Assembly (NCBI GenBank): GCA_022749755.1
Contig: CM040452.1
Coordinates: forward strand, 21,842,350-21,906,349
Origin: Azadirachta indica
Lineage: Eukaryota > Streptophyta > Magnoliopsida > Sapindales > Meliaceae
Length of the DNA: 64,000 bases
Direction of reading: 5' to 3'
Below the pieces are notes generated by a model, which worked only from the letters and a program-made list of their open reading frames with translations, was not told where the DNA came from and did no database searches. Each line of letters starts with the position of its first letter. Within the stretch, counting starts at the first letter, position 1. This document shows positions 1-14,100 of this stretch, one piece after another. The translations under genes and the position numbers were made by a program.

Positions 1-2048
1 TTTTTGTATCGCTCTCCCTACCTAATTCTCTTGTATACATATGTATTCATTACATCATGCATCACTATTTCTTCCTAGCTATTTTATAATTTTGTTATAA
101 ATATTTTAGATTATCTTTGAGAATTTTTTGACAGTACTCGCACAAGTGCCAATATACTAAAAGGAATAGTGTGTGTGGGGGGTTATCGCAGAGTTAATAA
201 ATTCGAGGTTGAAAAACATGTTTTTAGTCCATGGAATTGGATTTGACTGAGCTTTGATAAAGTTGCTTCTAAAAGCAAAATTAAGAAAGCAAAGCAAACT
301 GTCCTCAAGCTTTAGCCTTAGGATGATCCCATTTCCATGCACACATTACGTTACCAGAAGAGCCCGTATTATTATTATGCTCTGAGATTAAGTGCGTGCG
401 TTTGTTTGGCTTAGATGTGTTGTGAGTTTCAATATGATATTTTCAATGTAAATTAATTAAGTGAAAATCAATAATATATATGAATTCTAAATTTTTGTTA
501 TTTTCAGGAGACTTAGTTAATTAATTAATTTATTCACACAAATTTTAAAATTAATATGCAACTGGATTGATTACGTGCAATCTAATAATCTATATATTCA
601 GTGCTAGTCATGTGGGCCTTTATTTAATCATCTATAATGAATATATACCTTAAGTATTAATCATGTCAAATATCCTTATCTACTTGCATATAATTTGATT
701 GGTAGCCTTGTTGAAATGACATATACAAATGCATATAGGTAGCATGTTCACATTTAATAATATCTGTGATGTGATCCATGAACATGTAATATTGTAATTT
801 ATTGATAGACTACAAAACTAAGTTGATTAATCATCAATGAAGCAACATCTCATCTACTCCCAGCTAGCTAGCGAGCAATATTAAAAAAAGACAACAACAA
901 AACATCTGAGTGCATGAACAAAAAAAAAAAATAAAAAATAAATATTATAAATTAAAAAAAGAGGATGAAACGCAAGTGATTTGTCAAAACTCCCTCCCCA
1001 CCAACCCTCTAAACTATAAACTAATAACTATTGCTAATACCTTAATAAGACCGTCATTCAATAAATTTCCAAATAATCCATAGCTCCTTTTCACCTAACC
1101 ATACCAATACCCATATATTCATTCCTAATGCGTTGCGTTCCATTCAAGTTTCATTTCAAACAGACACCACCCTCGAAAATTACTACCATCGAAACTGGAC
1201 CCCACCTCCCACCTAAGTCCAAATATTCAAATTAAATTAAATTAAATTAAATTAAATTAAATTCAAATAGGAGAGAGATATACCAAAGTTTTGAATTGAC
1301 TTGTATCTATATATCTATATATGTTAAGTTAGCAGTCACCATTAATCATATCATCATAGATATGTACTGATGAATTAATTCTTTAATTTAATCAATTAGT
1401 CTGCTATATGGAACCTAACCTATATTATATATCTTCTTGTATTTATACTTGTCATAATTTTGGTCAGTTTTTAACAGTCCCAAGTGTTTGAAAGTGTTTT
1501 GCTTTTATTTTATTTTGCCCATTTCTTTTTCTTTTTTGTAAAGACTTTTACTCCCATCATTCCAACTTAGTTGTGCATAATAATAATAATAATTAGTAAT
1601 AATAATTAATCAACTGCGCTTCTCACTTAAGAAGAACTACACAATCAAGTATTAATTATGTTAAGAAATAAATTAAAGACGTGCATTATTTTCATTATTA
1701 TTGAAAGTTTGAGTAAGAAACACGTTAAAATTACATATAATTACTTTTTAAAATGGGCCAGGACATTGATTTCACCCAATCAAAGTTTGAAGATAGGCTT
1801 GGACATTTTTGACATTTTGGACCGAACATAAAATATGATTTCATAAGGCCATTACTATTTTAAGTTTTGTCGTTTTTTTCTGCCTTTAACTCTGGAAACC
1901 CAACGGTCGTCTTTCCTTTCAAAATTAAATTTAGTTTTTTTACTTTTCTCTTCTGTGACCAGGGTTTTGATCTTATTATTATTTTTTTTTTCTCTGTGAT
2001 CAAACAGAAAAAATAGACCAAAAAAAAAAAAAAGAAACCGAAGGAAAA
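1..2048. other. intergenic region, no gene seen
   Basis: AT-rich DNA upstream of the RIN13-like gene. It holds poly-A and poly-T runs and short low-complexity stretches, including a pentanucleotide repeat near 1.23 kb. No reading frame with protein-like composition, no tRNA-like motif and no terminal repeats were recognised. The last 150 to 200 bases before 2049 are pyrimidine-rich on the + strand and probably contain the 5' leader of the downstream gene. Confidence 0.6.
1229..1263. repeat. (AAATT)7 microsatellite
   Basis: About seven uninterrupted copies of a five-base AAATT unit, seen directly. It lies in intergenic DNA with no coding context. Confidence 0.9.
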
Positions 2049-2816
2049 ATGGGGCAAAGTGAGGTGGAAGTAATAGAAATATCGCCTTGTTCTGAGGAAA
2101 AAAATCAAAATGTGAGCAGAACTGCAAGCTCCACGAAGGAGAAAGAAGACGGGACTCCAATTAGACCCATATTTTGTCTCAAGAAAAACATGAACTTGAA
2201 GCATTTTGAAGAGACGGAAGACTGCTTCATCCTCGATTTTGACCCATTTGAATCCGTTGATATTAGTAATATCTCCGTCTCCAAGAATCTCGATTTTGCG
2301 GCTGCTAATGCTAATAATGACATCTCTATTGTCGCTGAAAAAGGCCAGGTGGGTTTTCATTTTTCATAACCTTTTTACTGTATATTTGCTGTCGAAATTT
2401 AATATGAAAAAAAAAAGGAAAAAATCCATGTTGAAATTTTGGATTTGTGGTTTTTTTGGGCATTTGTGACGATTTTGAGTGATTGGGGAATAGGTGGCTT
2501 GCAGAGACTATCCACATTCGAGGCATCTGTGTTTGAAATTTCCATTTGACACGACCCCTCATGAGAGTTACTGTGAACTAGTAATGAAGCTTTTAAAACT
2601 TGGATTACCTTTATTAATTTTTGTAAAGTTGTTCTAGAATGATGAAAATTTTGCACATTTTTGAGTTTGCAGTGTTATTGTTATGTTTGCGATTTGGTTG
2701 CACCATGCAACTTCTGGAGTGAACCTGGAGAAGCAGCTCATTGCCATGCTGCAGAGCATATTGCTGATTGGCAGTATCGGAGGAAGTCTATGAAACATCG
2801 TGCCGTTCTCAAATGA
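2049..2816 (+). CDS. RIN13-like (RPM1-interacting protein 13 type) Cys/His-rich protein
   Basis: Three coding exons, 2049-2348, 2494-2580 and 2673-2816, join in frame to 176 residues with GT-AG introns. The N-terminal half is acidic and low in complexity. The C-terminal half carries the diagnostic block: CRDYPHSRHLCLKFPF, then HESYCELCYCYVCDLVAPC, then W with HCHA. The regular Cys/His spacing suggests metal binding. This block is shared by plant proteins annotated as RPM1-interacting protein 13; in Arabidopsis RIN13 was described as interacting with the resistance protein RPM1. The remaining sequence is too different to claim the same role. The start is the first ATG in frame; only poly-A and pyrimidine-rich leader precede it. 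Confidence 0.8.
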
Positions 2817-2876
2817 ACAACTTCACGATACCATTGGAAGGAAGCTTCTTGTTCTTGTTCTTTTTCTAGCTCTATG

Positions 2877-2882
2877 TTATTA

Positions 2883-2948
<66 letters not shown>

Positions 2949-2988
2949 ATTGCAAAGTTAATAGGTAGATAGATAGATAGATAGATAG
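2877..2988. repeat. (TTA)n and (GATA)n microsatellites
   Basis: About 65 bases of TTA/ATT trinucleotide repeat at 2877-2944, followed by a short GATA tetranucleotide run at roughly 2965-2988. They lie just downstream of the RIN13-like stop codon, possibly in its 3' untranslated region. Confidence 0.9.
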
Positions 2989-3203
2989 TGTATTATAGGA
3001 AAAAATGCCATGTTTGCTATTTTTCAGCCAAACTCGTCCTTAGAATTTGATTTTTGGACGCTAGAAATAGCTTTAAAATAGTATGCAGCAGCAGATGAAT
3101 CTAATCTAATTCACAGTTGTTTTTGATCAATGAAATTCAGTGAGTTCTTTTTGAATGAAAGAAAAATTTGTTCTGTAGTTTGATGGGAGTCTTGTGTCCA
3201 ACT

Positions 3204-3253
3204 AAGATTTAACAATTGCAATGGCTGGAAGATTTAACAATTGCAATGGCTGG
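3204..3253. repeat. perfect 25-bp tandem duplication
   Basis: Two identical, directly adjacent copies at 3204-3228 and 3229-3253, each beginning AAGATTTAAC and ending ATGGCTGG. Intergenic, no coding role seen. Confidence 0.9.
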
Positions 3254-3317
3254 AAGTAAGTTATCTAATTTTATAGTTTTCATTTTTCACACAAGGATAT
3301 TAGATGTAATCTAATAG

Positions 3318-3330
3318 TTGGTATCAGAGT
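3318..3330 (+). other. possible LTR-retrotransposon primer binding site remnant
   Basis: TTGGTATCAGAGT closely matches the TGGTATCAGAGC motif that plant retroelements use to pair with initiator methionine tRNA. No flanking LTR with TG...CA ends, no polypurine tract and no gag or pol frame was recognised, so this is at most a decayed trace and may be chance. Confidence 0.2.
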
Positions 3331-4342
3331 CATCTTGCCTCTGTAATTGCTTAAGTATTAATTTTCTTGTCTATGGTTGTTATAGTATGTATTTCACACA
3401 TAAAATTAACAATTCATTCATATTTATTTTTGAAAGAATTAGTGTATTAAATCAGATTGCATGTTTAAATTGCTTGTAAAATTGTTATTGTGTAATTAAA
3501 ATTGGACATAAGGAGATATTGCATTTTAGTTTACAGGTTTGTATAACAGAATATATACGGCTGGATTTCAGTATCTAACTGGAAGTAAATTATTGATTGA
3601 AACTAGATTCTGATTATATCTAGAAAACAGAAGTTAATATAATTCTGCTGAAACCAGATTCTAATTACATTTGGAAAACAAAAGGCAGTGCAATAATGTA
3701 TTAGAAGACAAAACTCAGTTGGTTTACAGTCAACTGTAATCCGTGTAATGTCAGTGTAGTTTACACATGTTGGTGTAGTTTACACATTCCAAGCACTCGT
3801 AATTAGTTAAACTTGCAATATTATTATTAAGTTCTTAAAAATGTGTTATTTACATGATATTCTACTATAATTTCCATGTAATTAATTTTATAATTTCATA
3901 ATTTGCATAATTTAATTTATTTTGCATCATGCTAGAAATTTAAATGTTTGATGTTTGATTACATACATTAAAGAGTAGCCACAACATCTTTAATATAACG
4001 GTGATGTTAAATTTAATTTAATTACATTTTGTAAACATCAACAATAATAATTAAACATAAGATAAAATTATGATAATATACCTCATAAAAAAATTATTAT
4101 AATTTATTATTTAATTAGAATGTGATAGTAATATGTTCTTTCTTTCATTAAAACAATCGAATGAATAATATAGTTTTGAAAGATTAAAGTAGTAGAACAA
4201 GTATAGCATGGGCACCTTGCATTTTTTGCACTCCCCTATGTGAAACATAAAAGTTCTGGTTTCTTTGAATTTTAGACAAAAATCAGGGACTTGGCTGTAC
4301 CCTCGCAAAAATAAAAACTGAAAAAGTAACACAGTGAAAACA

Positions 4343-4389
4343 TGGGCTTGGATGTCGCCTACGCAGGCCCATTACGGCTGAAACCCTTA
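4343..4389 (+). promoter_or_regulatory. site II / telobox-like promoter motifs of the NAC-alpha gene
   Basis: TGGGCTT near 4345, GGCCCATT at 4367-4374 and AAACCCTTA at 4381-4389 precede the NAC-alpha start by 120 to 170 bases. Site II (TGGGCY / RGCCCA) and telo-box-like elements are typical of plant genes for ribosome-associated and translation proteins. The motifs are seen; their function here is inferred. Confidence 0.5.
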
Positions 4390-4511
4390 TCATCATCTAT
4401 AACAAAACCCCTTCGAATGGAAAATAAAGCAGCGAGCAGCAGCCAGCCGAACCTAAAACAAAAAAGAGGTTATCCCTCCCTAATACCTACCGGAGAAACT
4501 CAACTAAAGCA

Positions 4512-6692
<2,181 letters not shown>

Positions 6693-7761
6693 GAAGCAGT
6701 ATTTTCTGAGTTTTCATAGCTTATGGCAGCATCTAGTTGTATTTTCTTTATTTTTCTCGTACTTAATACTGTCTTTGTGCTATGAAGGTGAGAATCCTTC
6801 TATTTAGATAATTTCCTCATAATCAATTAATCTTTCCATCTATTATTATCTTGCTGGCTTTTCTGCTGTCAGACTTTTCTCTACTTGGTGTGATTTGGTT
6901 GATGAATGTGTAGATTGACAAAATATGAACATTGTATGTCACAATAGGGGAGGGCCTTGTAGACAGTTGTACTTTTGATGGATATTTTACTGCGCAGAAG
7001 CTATTATTGTTTGCTCACTAATGTTCTAATGAATAATAGTATAATAATGCATGCTATTGTTATTCTAGTTCATACGTTGAGTGACGTATTATTGTAGTCT
7101 TTTTCTATATCCAATTGGCATTGTAATTGAATAATACTCTTCTCAATAAAATAGATTCAATGGTAGCCCAATGGTTAATTTAATTTAAATAAGAAAATCC
7201 GGTTTCTGGCAGATTTAATGAAGTATTTATTGGGACGTCGACTTCTAGCGCTAGAAACGCATGCTTTTTAAACACGTACACCATTATTCCCATTGCAACC
7301 TAATTACGAAAGAAAATTCTATTCGTGTATTCTCTACACGATGTCGTTGGATTGGCCGCATTAACTTCAATTTATCTGGTATTTGATTTGTTTTTCACAC
7401 GTTGGTGCGTCATCAGACAGTTATCTAGTAGTATTGTCTTCTGGCATGTTCTAATTGCATCATAACGGGTTAACTAACACAGCTGCCTCTCTTTCTCTCG
7501 CTTTCTAACACACACACACACACACACACTCACTTACAAGCATTCAAGCATGTACAATTGACCACTCCAATGTCGTTGATTTTGATTTGGTCTGTGCTAG
7601 GATTGCGATCAACGCGTACGTGTGTGCGTGTGTTATCGAATCCTGAGAGATTAATCGGCAGTCAATAATCCAAGTACTCTGCAAGGAGTTGTTTCATCAT
7701 TCATGTGCTGAATATACTTGCATTCCATTAATTTGTGGCAGCCAGAGCCAGTATTGAATTT

Positions 7762-7798
<37 letters not shown>

Positions 7799-8004
7799 GT
7801 ATGTAAGAGCTAGTGGTCTGATTAATTCATACCCACTTCCACCTAAAACTTTTTAGCTATAATTTAGTACACAATCTAATTACCGACACACACGCTCTAA
7901 TAATCCACAATAAATAGAAAATGATCTTTAGTTTCAATCAACAATTGATCAAACTCAAAATATAACGACCTCGAAGAGCGCGCGCGCACCACATATATAA
8001 ATAG
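6693..8004. other. intergenic region between convergent genes
   Basis: Holds the 3' flanks of the NAC-alpha gene (+) and the peroxidase gene (-). CA dinucleotide microsatellites are seen at about 7507-7530 and 7762-7794. No further gene was recognised. Confidence 0.6.
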
Positions 8005-9660
8005 CTAGTTGACAACCCTACAGTTAGCTCTAATTTCTCCAGCATTCCCCGTCAAAACACCTAGTTGTCCCATCTTAATCATTCCAGCAGCAAATTTGGT
8101 CTTCCAAAGCATGGGATTCCTCGCATTTTCATTCACTTGGCTTGCTGTTTCTGTGTCTGTCAGTAGAGTTTGGTCTGATGTGAACAATCCCCGGTTTCTC
8201 AAAATATCAATATAGTATCCTACGTCCGTAACGCTCGGACTTCCGGGATCCATCGGCACCACCAGGTTAGCATTCGTGCTACCTTGCGGACATTGCTGCT
8301 TCAACTGTGCAGCGTACGCAGGATCCAAGCTCGGATCCTGACGCATTGTTCCACTAAAATTGTATAATCTGTTGCTGATGGATGTGCAATGCGAGCGTCC
8401 GATTGTGTGTGCTCCTGCATGCACATATATCATTTTACATGATTTCTCCGGGGTTCTAATATCATTTCAGTTTCATCATGTCGATGAAATAAAAGTTAGC
8501 TGTTTCTGGAATTAATTAGTATCCAATACTGTATGTATGTATGTATTACCAGAAAGAGTGACCATTTCTTCTTGTGTGAAGCCCTTTTTTGCAAAGAATT
8601 GAGTGAGCTGGTTGACAGTGAATGTAGGAGGGGGTAAATTTGTAAATGCTTCGGAAGCTACTGAAACTCTGCCGTCTCTTCGTCCTGCCGGAACATCATA
8701 GCCAATCCCTCCGGTCTGCGCGCGCGCATACACATACCCAAAAAAAAAAAAGAAAAAGAAAAAGTAAGACTCGTATAATTAACATCAACTTTATCAATTT
8801 TTTCTCTTAATGCGAACATTCACACTTTTACAAAAACAGTAAAATTAGTAGCATTTTTATAGCTCTAAAATAACATTATTCCTTTAGTGCAAACGATACT
8901 AATTTTTTTTTTTTTTGGTGCAAATCCCCATTTTGTATACTGCAGAAGTCAGCCTTAGAATTTTCCCATATCACCTTTCAGAGCAATGCATATTAAGCTG
9001 TGTACTCTTAACTGGCTAAACTTACAATTTCCACACTATCCCTTGCTGCAAATGCAACTATATCAGCACATGATACAATTCCTTTGCAGATGGATTCTAG
9101 TCTAGCCTTCGCATTGTCAATGATTTCGAATCCTCGCAGACTAGGGTTATTGGCAGGAGAATCTTTCTCTGCTGTGTTTGAGGGAGTGGAATCGATTAGC
9201 ACTGATGCATCACAACCCTGAACAGTATAAAACAAAAACGCTTAAGCTACTCTGAAAAGCATATACATGCATACATTCTCTTTTGCGGACTTTGATGCAA
9301 AACAATTAATGCTGCTTGCTTTGCCACAAAATGAAATTGTATAATTCTACATAGCAATGTTTTACAATAAAATAAGGTTTCGCACTTAAAAAATTTTCCC
9401 ACCTTTATATCTATAGTGGTGTATATCTCCTTATCTCATTTACTTACCCTTACAAAGCAATCATGGAAATGCATTCTCACAAGTCCTGCAGCAACTCCTC
9501 TATCCTTAAGGAAACCTTTTCTAACTTCATCTTTGACAATAAACTCAGATAAGCGACATGAATTTGTATAAAACCCTACCTGAAGCTGAGAATTTACAGC
9601 TGAGGAAAATGAAAACACAACTAAAGTTACCAATGCTTGAATTAACCAAATTGGATTCAT
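8005..9660 (-). CDS. class III (secretory plant) peroxidase
   Basis: Four exons, 9448-9660, 9026-9217, 8550-8715 and 8005-8414, give 326 residues in the classical class III peroxidase gene structure with three introns at family positions. A hydrophobic signal peptide (about residues 1-24) directs secretion. The distal haem pocket is [15 protein letters not shown] with catalytic Arg62 and His66; the proximal haem ligand is His193 in [12 protein letters not shown]. Cysteines are placed for the usual four disulfides, and calcium-site residues around GCDAS are present. These enzymes use hydrogen peroxide to oxidise phenolics and monolignols in the apoplast, or generate reactive oxygen. It resembles the peroxidase 5 type, but the exact orthologue is uncertain. 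No lesions seen. Confidence 0.95.
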
Positions 9661-9718
9661 TGCTTAATTTCTCTACAACTCTATTAAGATCAACGTTTAT
9701 ATCAATTAATGGAGCTGT

Positions 9719-9727
9719 TTATATATA
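9719..9727 (-). promoter_or_regulatory. TATA box of the peroxidase gene
   Basis: On the minus strand the sequence CTATATATAAAC lies about 60 bases upstream of the peroxidase ATG, a fitting position for a TATA box with a short leader. Confidence 0.5.
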
Positions 9728-11149
9728 GTTGATGAGAAGTAACATATACATTATACCGATTAGATTATATTATATGTGTTTAGTGGTAAATGAGAAGGCA
9801 GTAGTATGGCATGCCGCTGTTAAATGATCAGAAAAAGATGGTAGCAGCATCGTGCTATTGGGAAATAGAAGAAAGGACAACTGGAGTGGTTTCTTTACAA
9901 TTGGATTTATATTGCAATTTTATAATAATAAAAGACAATTTCCGGGATTTACGCTCCAATTGTATTCGGAAATCAGGATGTATTGACTTGCGTGCCATAA
10001 AATCCAATTATAGTAGTTAGAGATGAGTATTACATATCATGCGCATCCAAAACTGAAAGAGAGATAATACTAACGGAAAATCATTATTAGATTGCAATTT
10101 GTGAGGTTGCTGTGATTCTTTATTTGTACATGCATGTTGGGTCTATTTCTAGTGTGCTTAGGCTGAGATCTTTCAAATCTTTCGTCATTGTTTATGTTCT
10201 TGTACATTGAATCATCCGTCTTTTACACATAAATCAAGCTGATAATCTCCGTCACAGAAAATGTGGAAGCTTTAGAGTTAGGGTTCTTTCAGAACTCAGT
10301 ATCCTGTCCCTTCTATTCTTGTCTGCTGTTATTGCCACTGTTGGTGTATCTGTTTCTGCATTCTGCTTTTGTTTTTGTTTATGCCTGCTGTGTTCTTCTA
10401 TGGCTTGTCTTCCAGATCCAGATTCACGTAGTCTACACTCTACAGCATTATAGAACTTCATCGAAAATGCATTTCAATGGGGAAAAAAGTGTGCAGGACT
10501 GTGAAATAGAGAAAAAAAAAATTAAAAAAAAAAAAAGGTTGTGCATAAGGACTGTGTAAGTAGAAACAAAATTTGACTAGGAACGCTTGATAACGGTCCT
10601 CGAGGAATTGCACCACAAATATTAGAATACTGATGCATATAAAAACACGTCTCGTTATGAAACATGATAATAGAAGATGACCCCATTAGTTTATATGAAT
10701 AAAGTTGTATAGATGTTTGCATATATATGAAACATTACTGCAAAGACAAAACATTTCAATGATTTTGAAGCTGAAAAACACCCTTATGTTATATCGTCCC
10801 AATTGTTGCCACGCTTTGCAAGATTGCCCTCGTCGCGGAAGTTCATAGTTGGTCATGTACGTTCTCAAATCTTTACATCCTAAATTTCAGAGGATTACTA
10901 TTAACTCAATTATCACCGAGCAAGCAATTGCTAAAATAATTTGTGATATATATACGAAAGCGCAATCTTAGAGACAGACCATTGGCGAGCAACAAAGCAT
11001 AGGGTTTAGAGATATAAATAAGTCCCAACAGCATTCCTTTTTTCAAGTTTTAGCAGCATCCAAACTCTTAAAAGATTTAAGATAAGAAGAGTACAAGACA
11101 CAAAAGGATAGCATTGCTATTGATGATTCAGGACGATATATTGCAAGGT
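9728..11149. other. intergenic region
   Basis: Upstream DNA of the peroxidase gene and the 3' flank of the next minus-strand gene. An A-rich run lies at 10.51-10.54 kb. No reading frame with family resemblance was found on either strand. Confidence 0.55.
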
Positions 11150-14100
11150 TTAACAGTTCTGCCCTGGCAGATCCTCCTTCAATACATGTTCCCAGTCTGA
11201 TGATGAGCTATCATAACAAGATGCAGGAGGTTGATTGCCTAGCCTGTTTGTCCTGTGAGTTTCGATCATGGCATCATCCTTGACGCGTATATGGAACTCA
11301 TTCACAGTTAACTTGTCTTGAGCACAGTTACCAGAGTCATGCTGCAAGACAGGCTCCATGTTTACATCCAAAACTCCATCTTCATCTGCCCAATGCTTTC
11401 CTTCTCCTACAAATCCAAGATCAGCAGTCTGCGGAGATAGTCGATCTTCTGTACTAGCACGAATTGAATTCTCTATCCTGCTTTCAAGGATACGGAATCT
11501 AGCAATGACAGAAGCCTCAACATCATCAGCATGGTCGGTAGAGCTTGAGATTGGTGAACCGCAAGTAGATATATATGGGGTTTGATCATTCTTAGCTTCA
11601 GATGCCATTTTGTCAACCTTGATCACATCAGAAGAAATGTAGGAGCTCGACAGCTTCTCTGCATCAGTACTTGAACAGTTTGCATTAGACCCCTGGCGTT
11701 TTAGGATATGAAACCTGGCCAAGACATCAGCTGGATGACGGCTTGTGTTTATGATAGGAAAATCTGGAGTTGAAATGTCTCGTGTCGAATCATCCTTAAC
11801 CTCATGTGGCAATTTGTTAGCCATGTTAAGATCAGAAGAATACGTCAACTGCAATGATCTCTCCAGCTCTGTAGTACCTTCTGATAAATCTGAAGCAAGT
11901 GAACAGCTTAACCATCAGGGCCAGAACAATTGATTGATTCAGTAAAGCTGAAAAAGCCAAGAGTTTTCAGAGTAATATTTAACCTTTAGCTTTAGGTGAC
12001 TTGCATCTCTCCAACTCAACTTTCATTCGATCAAAGCGAGCCTTGTAATTGACAGAACACAATGCAGCTTCAGCCTCAAGCCACAGGTTCTTGTACAAGA
12101 GTACTTGTGGCTGTGCATCTTCATCTTCATCTTCAACAAAATTCTCACTAAGAACCTTCTTTATGGCCTGCAAACCATGTTCCATGACAAAAAACTTTAA
12201 GATTTCCCCATTCGTTTTCTTTAGTTAGTTAATAAATTTTCATTCTTTTATTTAGGAATAAAAGAAGGATCAAGAATGATATAAGATGGCACAAAATGAA
12301 GAACCAGAACTAGTAAAATAACAAATACCTGGGTCATGTTATCATCTTTCATTCTATCTGTGTCATCCCTTTGAGAAGTGAAATCTGAATGTTTCTCATC
12401 TTTCTTGTTGGACATAATATCATGGATACTCTCCTCCTCGACGTGCTGATAGTCAGATGGAATCTGATCCAAAACAGAAACTGCTGCCTTTGTCACTTGG
12501 TGGGGACTGCTCACAGTCACTCCCTGAAGCACACATTGTCAGCTGAGATTTTTGGCACGACCAATAATCCTAATATTTTACTCTTATGAAGACATGCCAA
12601 GAATGGGATCTGAATTTTATATGCCAGATCACATGCACAGCCAATGTTTAATTATCAAGCTTGTCAAGCAAATCCAAACACAAGAGCTCTTGATCAAAGA
12701 CTGATACTATAGCACTATCATGCATGTATTATGAGGATAGATGCAGAAATTATAAGTTAAATGCCAAACAGTGTACTTGAACTTGAGAGAACATGCATCA
12801 AAAGCATAATAATGTTCATGTGTTCACATAAAAGCAAGGTAAACTAATTCATGTGACAAGCAGTAACTTCTAGGATTTCTGAGAATAGGGAAAACAGATT
12901 ACTTCTATCAGGTTTAAAGCTGTTTTCCAAGGCTGCCATCATCTTCATTACGTTTCCTTATAGTCATAAGGTGTTTATTAAAATCATGCAGCCTGATGGG
13001 GGATAAAAAGGGACAAGATTCTTCATGCAAACAAACCTCTAATCCAAGATATCGGAATGAACCAGGTGGCTTGAACTCAAATTCACTGATCTAAAATGGA
13101 TTATGAAAAAACGCAGAAGCAACCCCACCACCGCAACAAGAAGCAAAAAGAGAAAAAAATGTACAATAGATAATTACTCAAATAAGTAAGAGGTTTGGAC
13201 ATTCCACATTTATGCAAGTCATTCCTACAGAGGATTCCTTCTAAACTTAGTACATATAGAACTTCAAATAGTATATTTAATCTTTTGAAGTGATTCGAAC
13301 ATATTTGGGTCTCTGTGTCTTAGATATACACTTAAAATCTAAACTGCAAAAGATTGATATTTGTCAGAAACCAAACATATGAGCGAACTTGTTTTGATGA
13401 TAAAACCAAAATGTGTCTCGAAAAAGAAAAGCATACCTCACAAAGCTCAGGCAATGATGATTCTTGTGATGGAGCCTCGGGCTTCAATGTCTTAGATATA
13501 CACTTATGAAGGTTATTGGCAACATTTTTAAGGGCCTCAAAGTCATTTTCTTTCAATTCACAAACCTCATTTGAACAGTGAAACAGTAGCAGTTCTGACA
13601 GGTTATGCATTGTACTAATCAGTGTCTGGGCACAAATCTTTGGAACTAATTCTTCACCATGCAATTTGGTCAGCTTTGATGGAGCAGCTTCTAAAGGAGG
13701 TGAACTCAAGACATGCTCTGTAGCGTGGAATGGCACATGAGATGAACAACCTTGAGAGGCATCGTTCCCAACATCAGCAACGGCCATTCCAAATTCACAC
13801 TTTTTTTCAAGAGCCAGTTCATCTTCCACACTATTTTGTTGCATGGACTGAAAAGGCTTAAAGTTGAACTCATCTACTGCATTGTTGGGAAGGACATGGT
13901 CTTTTTTTGGCTTGCCTATGTAATCAGAAAACTGTACCCCAAGGCCACAGGTTGATGTCGTATGATAGGATCCTGCTTTCACATCATGGTCAAATCCATG
14001 CTCCCCAAACAACAGATTAGCAAGGGAAGGTGTCTTCGGAGAAGATGCTGAATCATTTTCTGGAGAGCCATTTTCCTGGTAGACCGAATATTCACTCGTT

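Larger units (their letters stand above)
2817..4341. other. intergenic region with simple repeats and a possible retroelement trace
   Basis: Between the RIN13-like and NAC-alpha genes. It contains the RIN13-like 3' flank, a long TTA microsatellite, a GATA run, a perfect 25-bp tandem duplication, a tRNA-iMet-type primer-binding-site-like motif, and a directly repeated GTGTAGTTTACACAT motif near 3.75-3.79 kb. No open gene was recognised. Confidence 0.55.

Noticed and set aside
1855..2360. minus-strand ORFs rich in Phe and Lys opposite the RIN13-like exon 1
   Set aside because: Composition comes from poly-T/poly-A runs, and the other strand carries a spliced gene with a recognisable domain.
8009..8215. 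plus-strand ORF over the last peroxidase exon
   Set aside because: Antisense shadow of a well-defined peroxidase exon.
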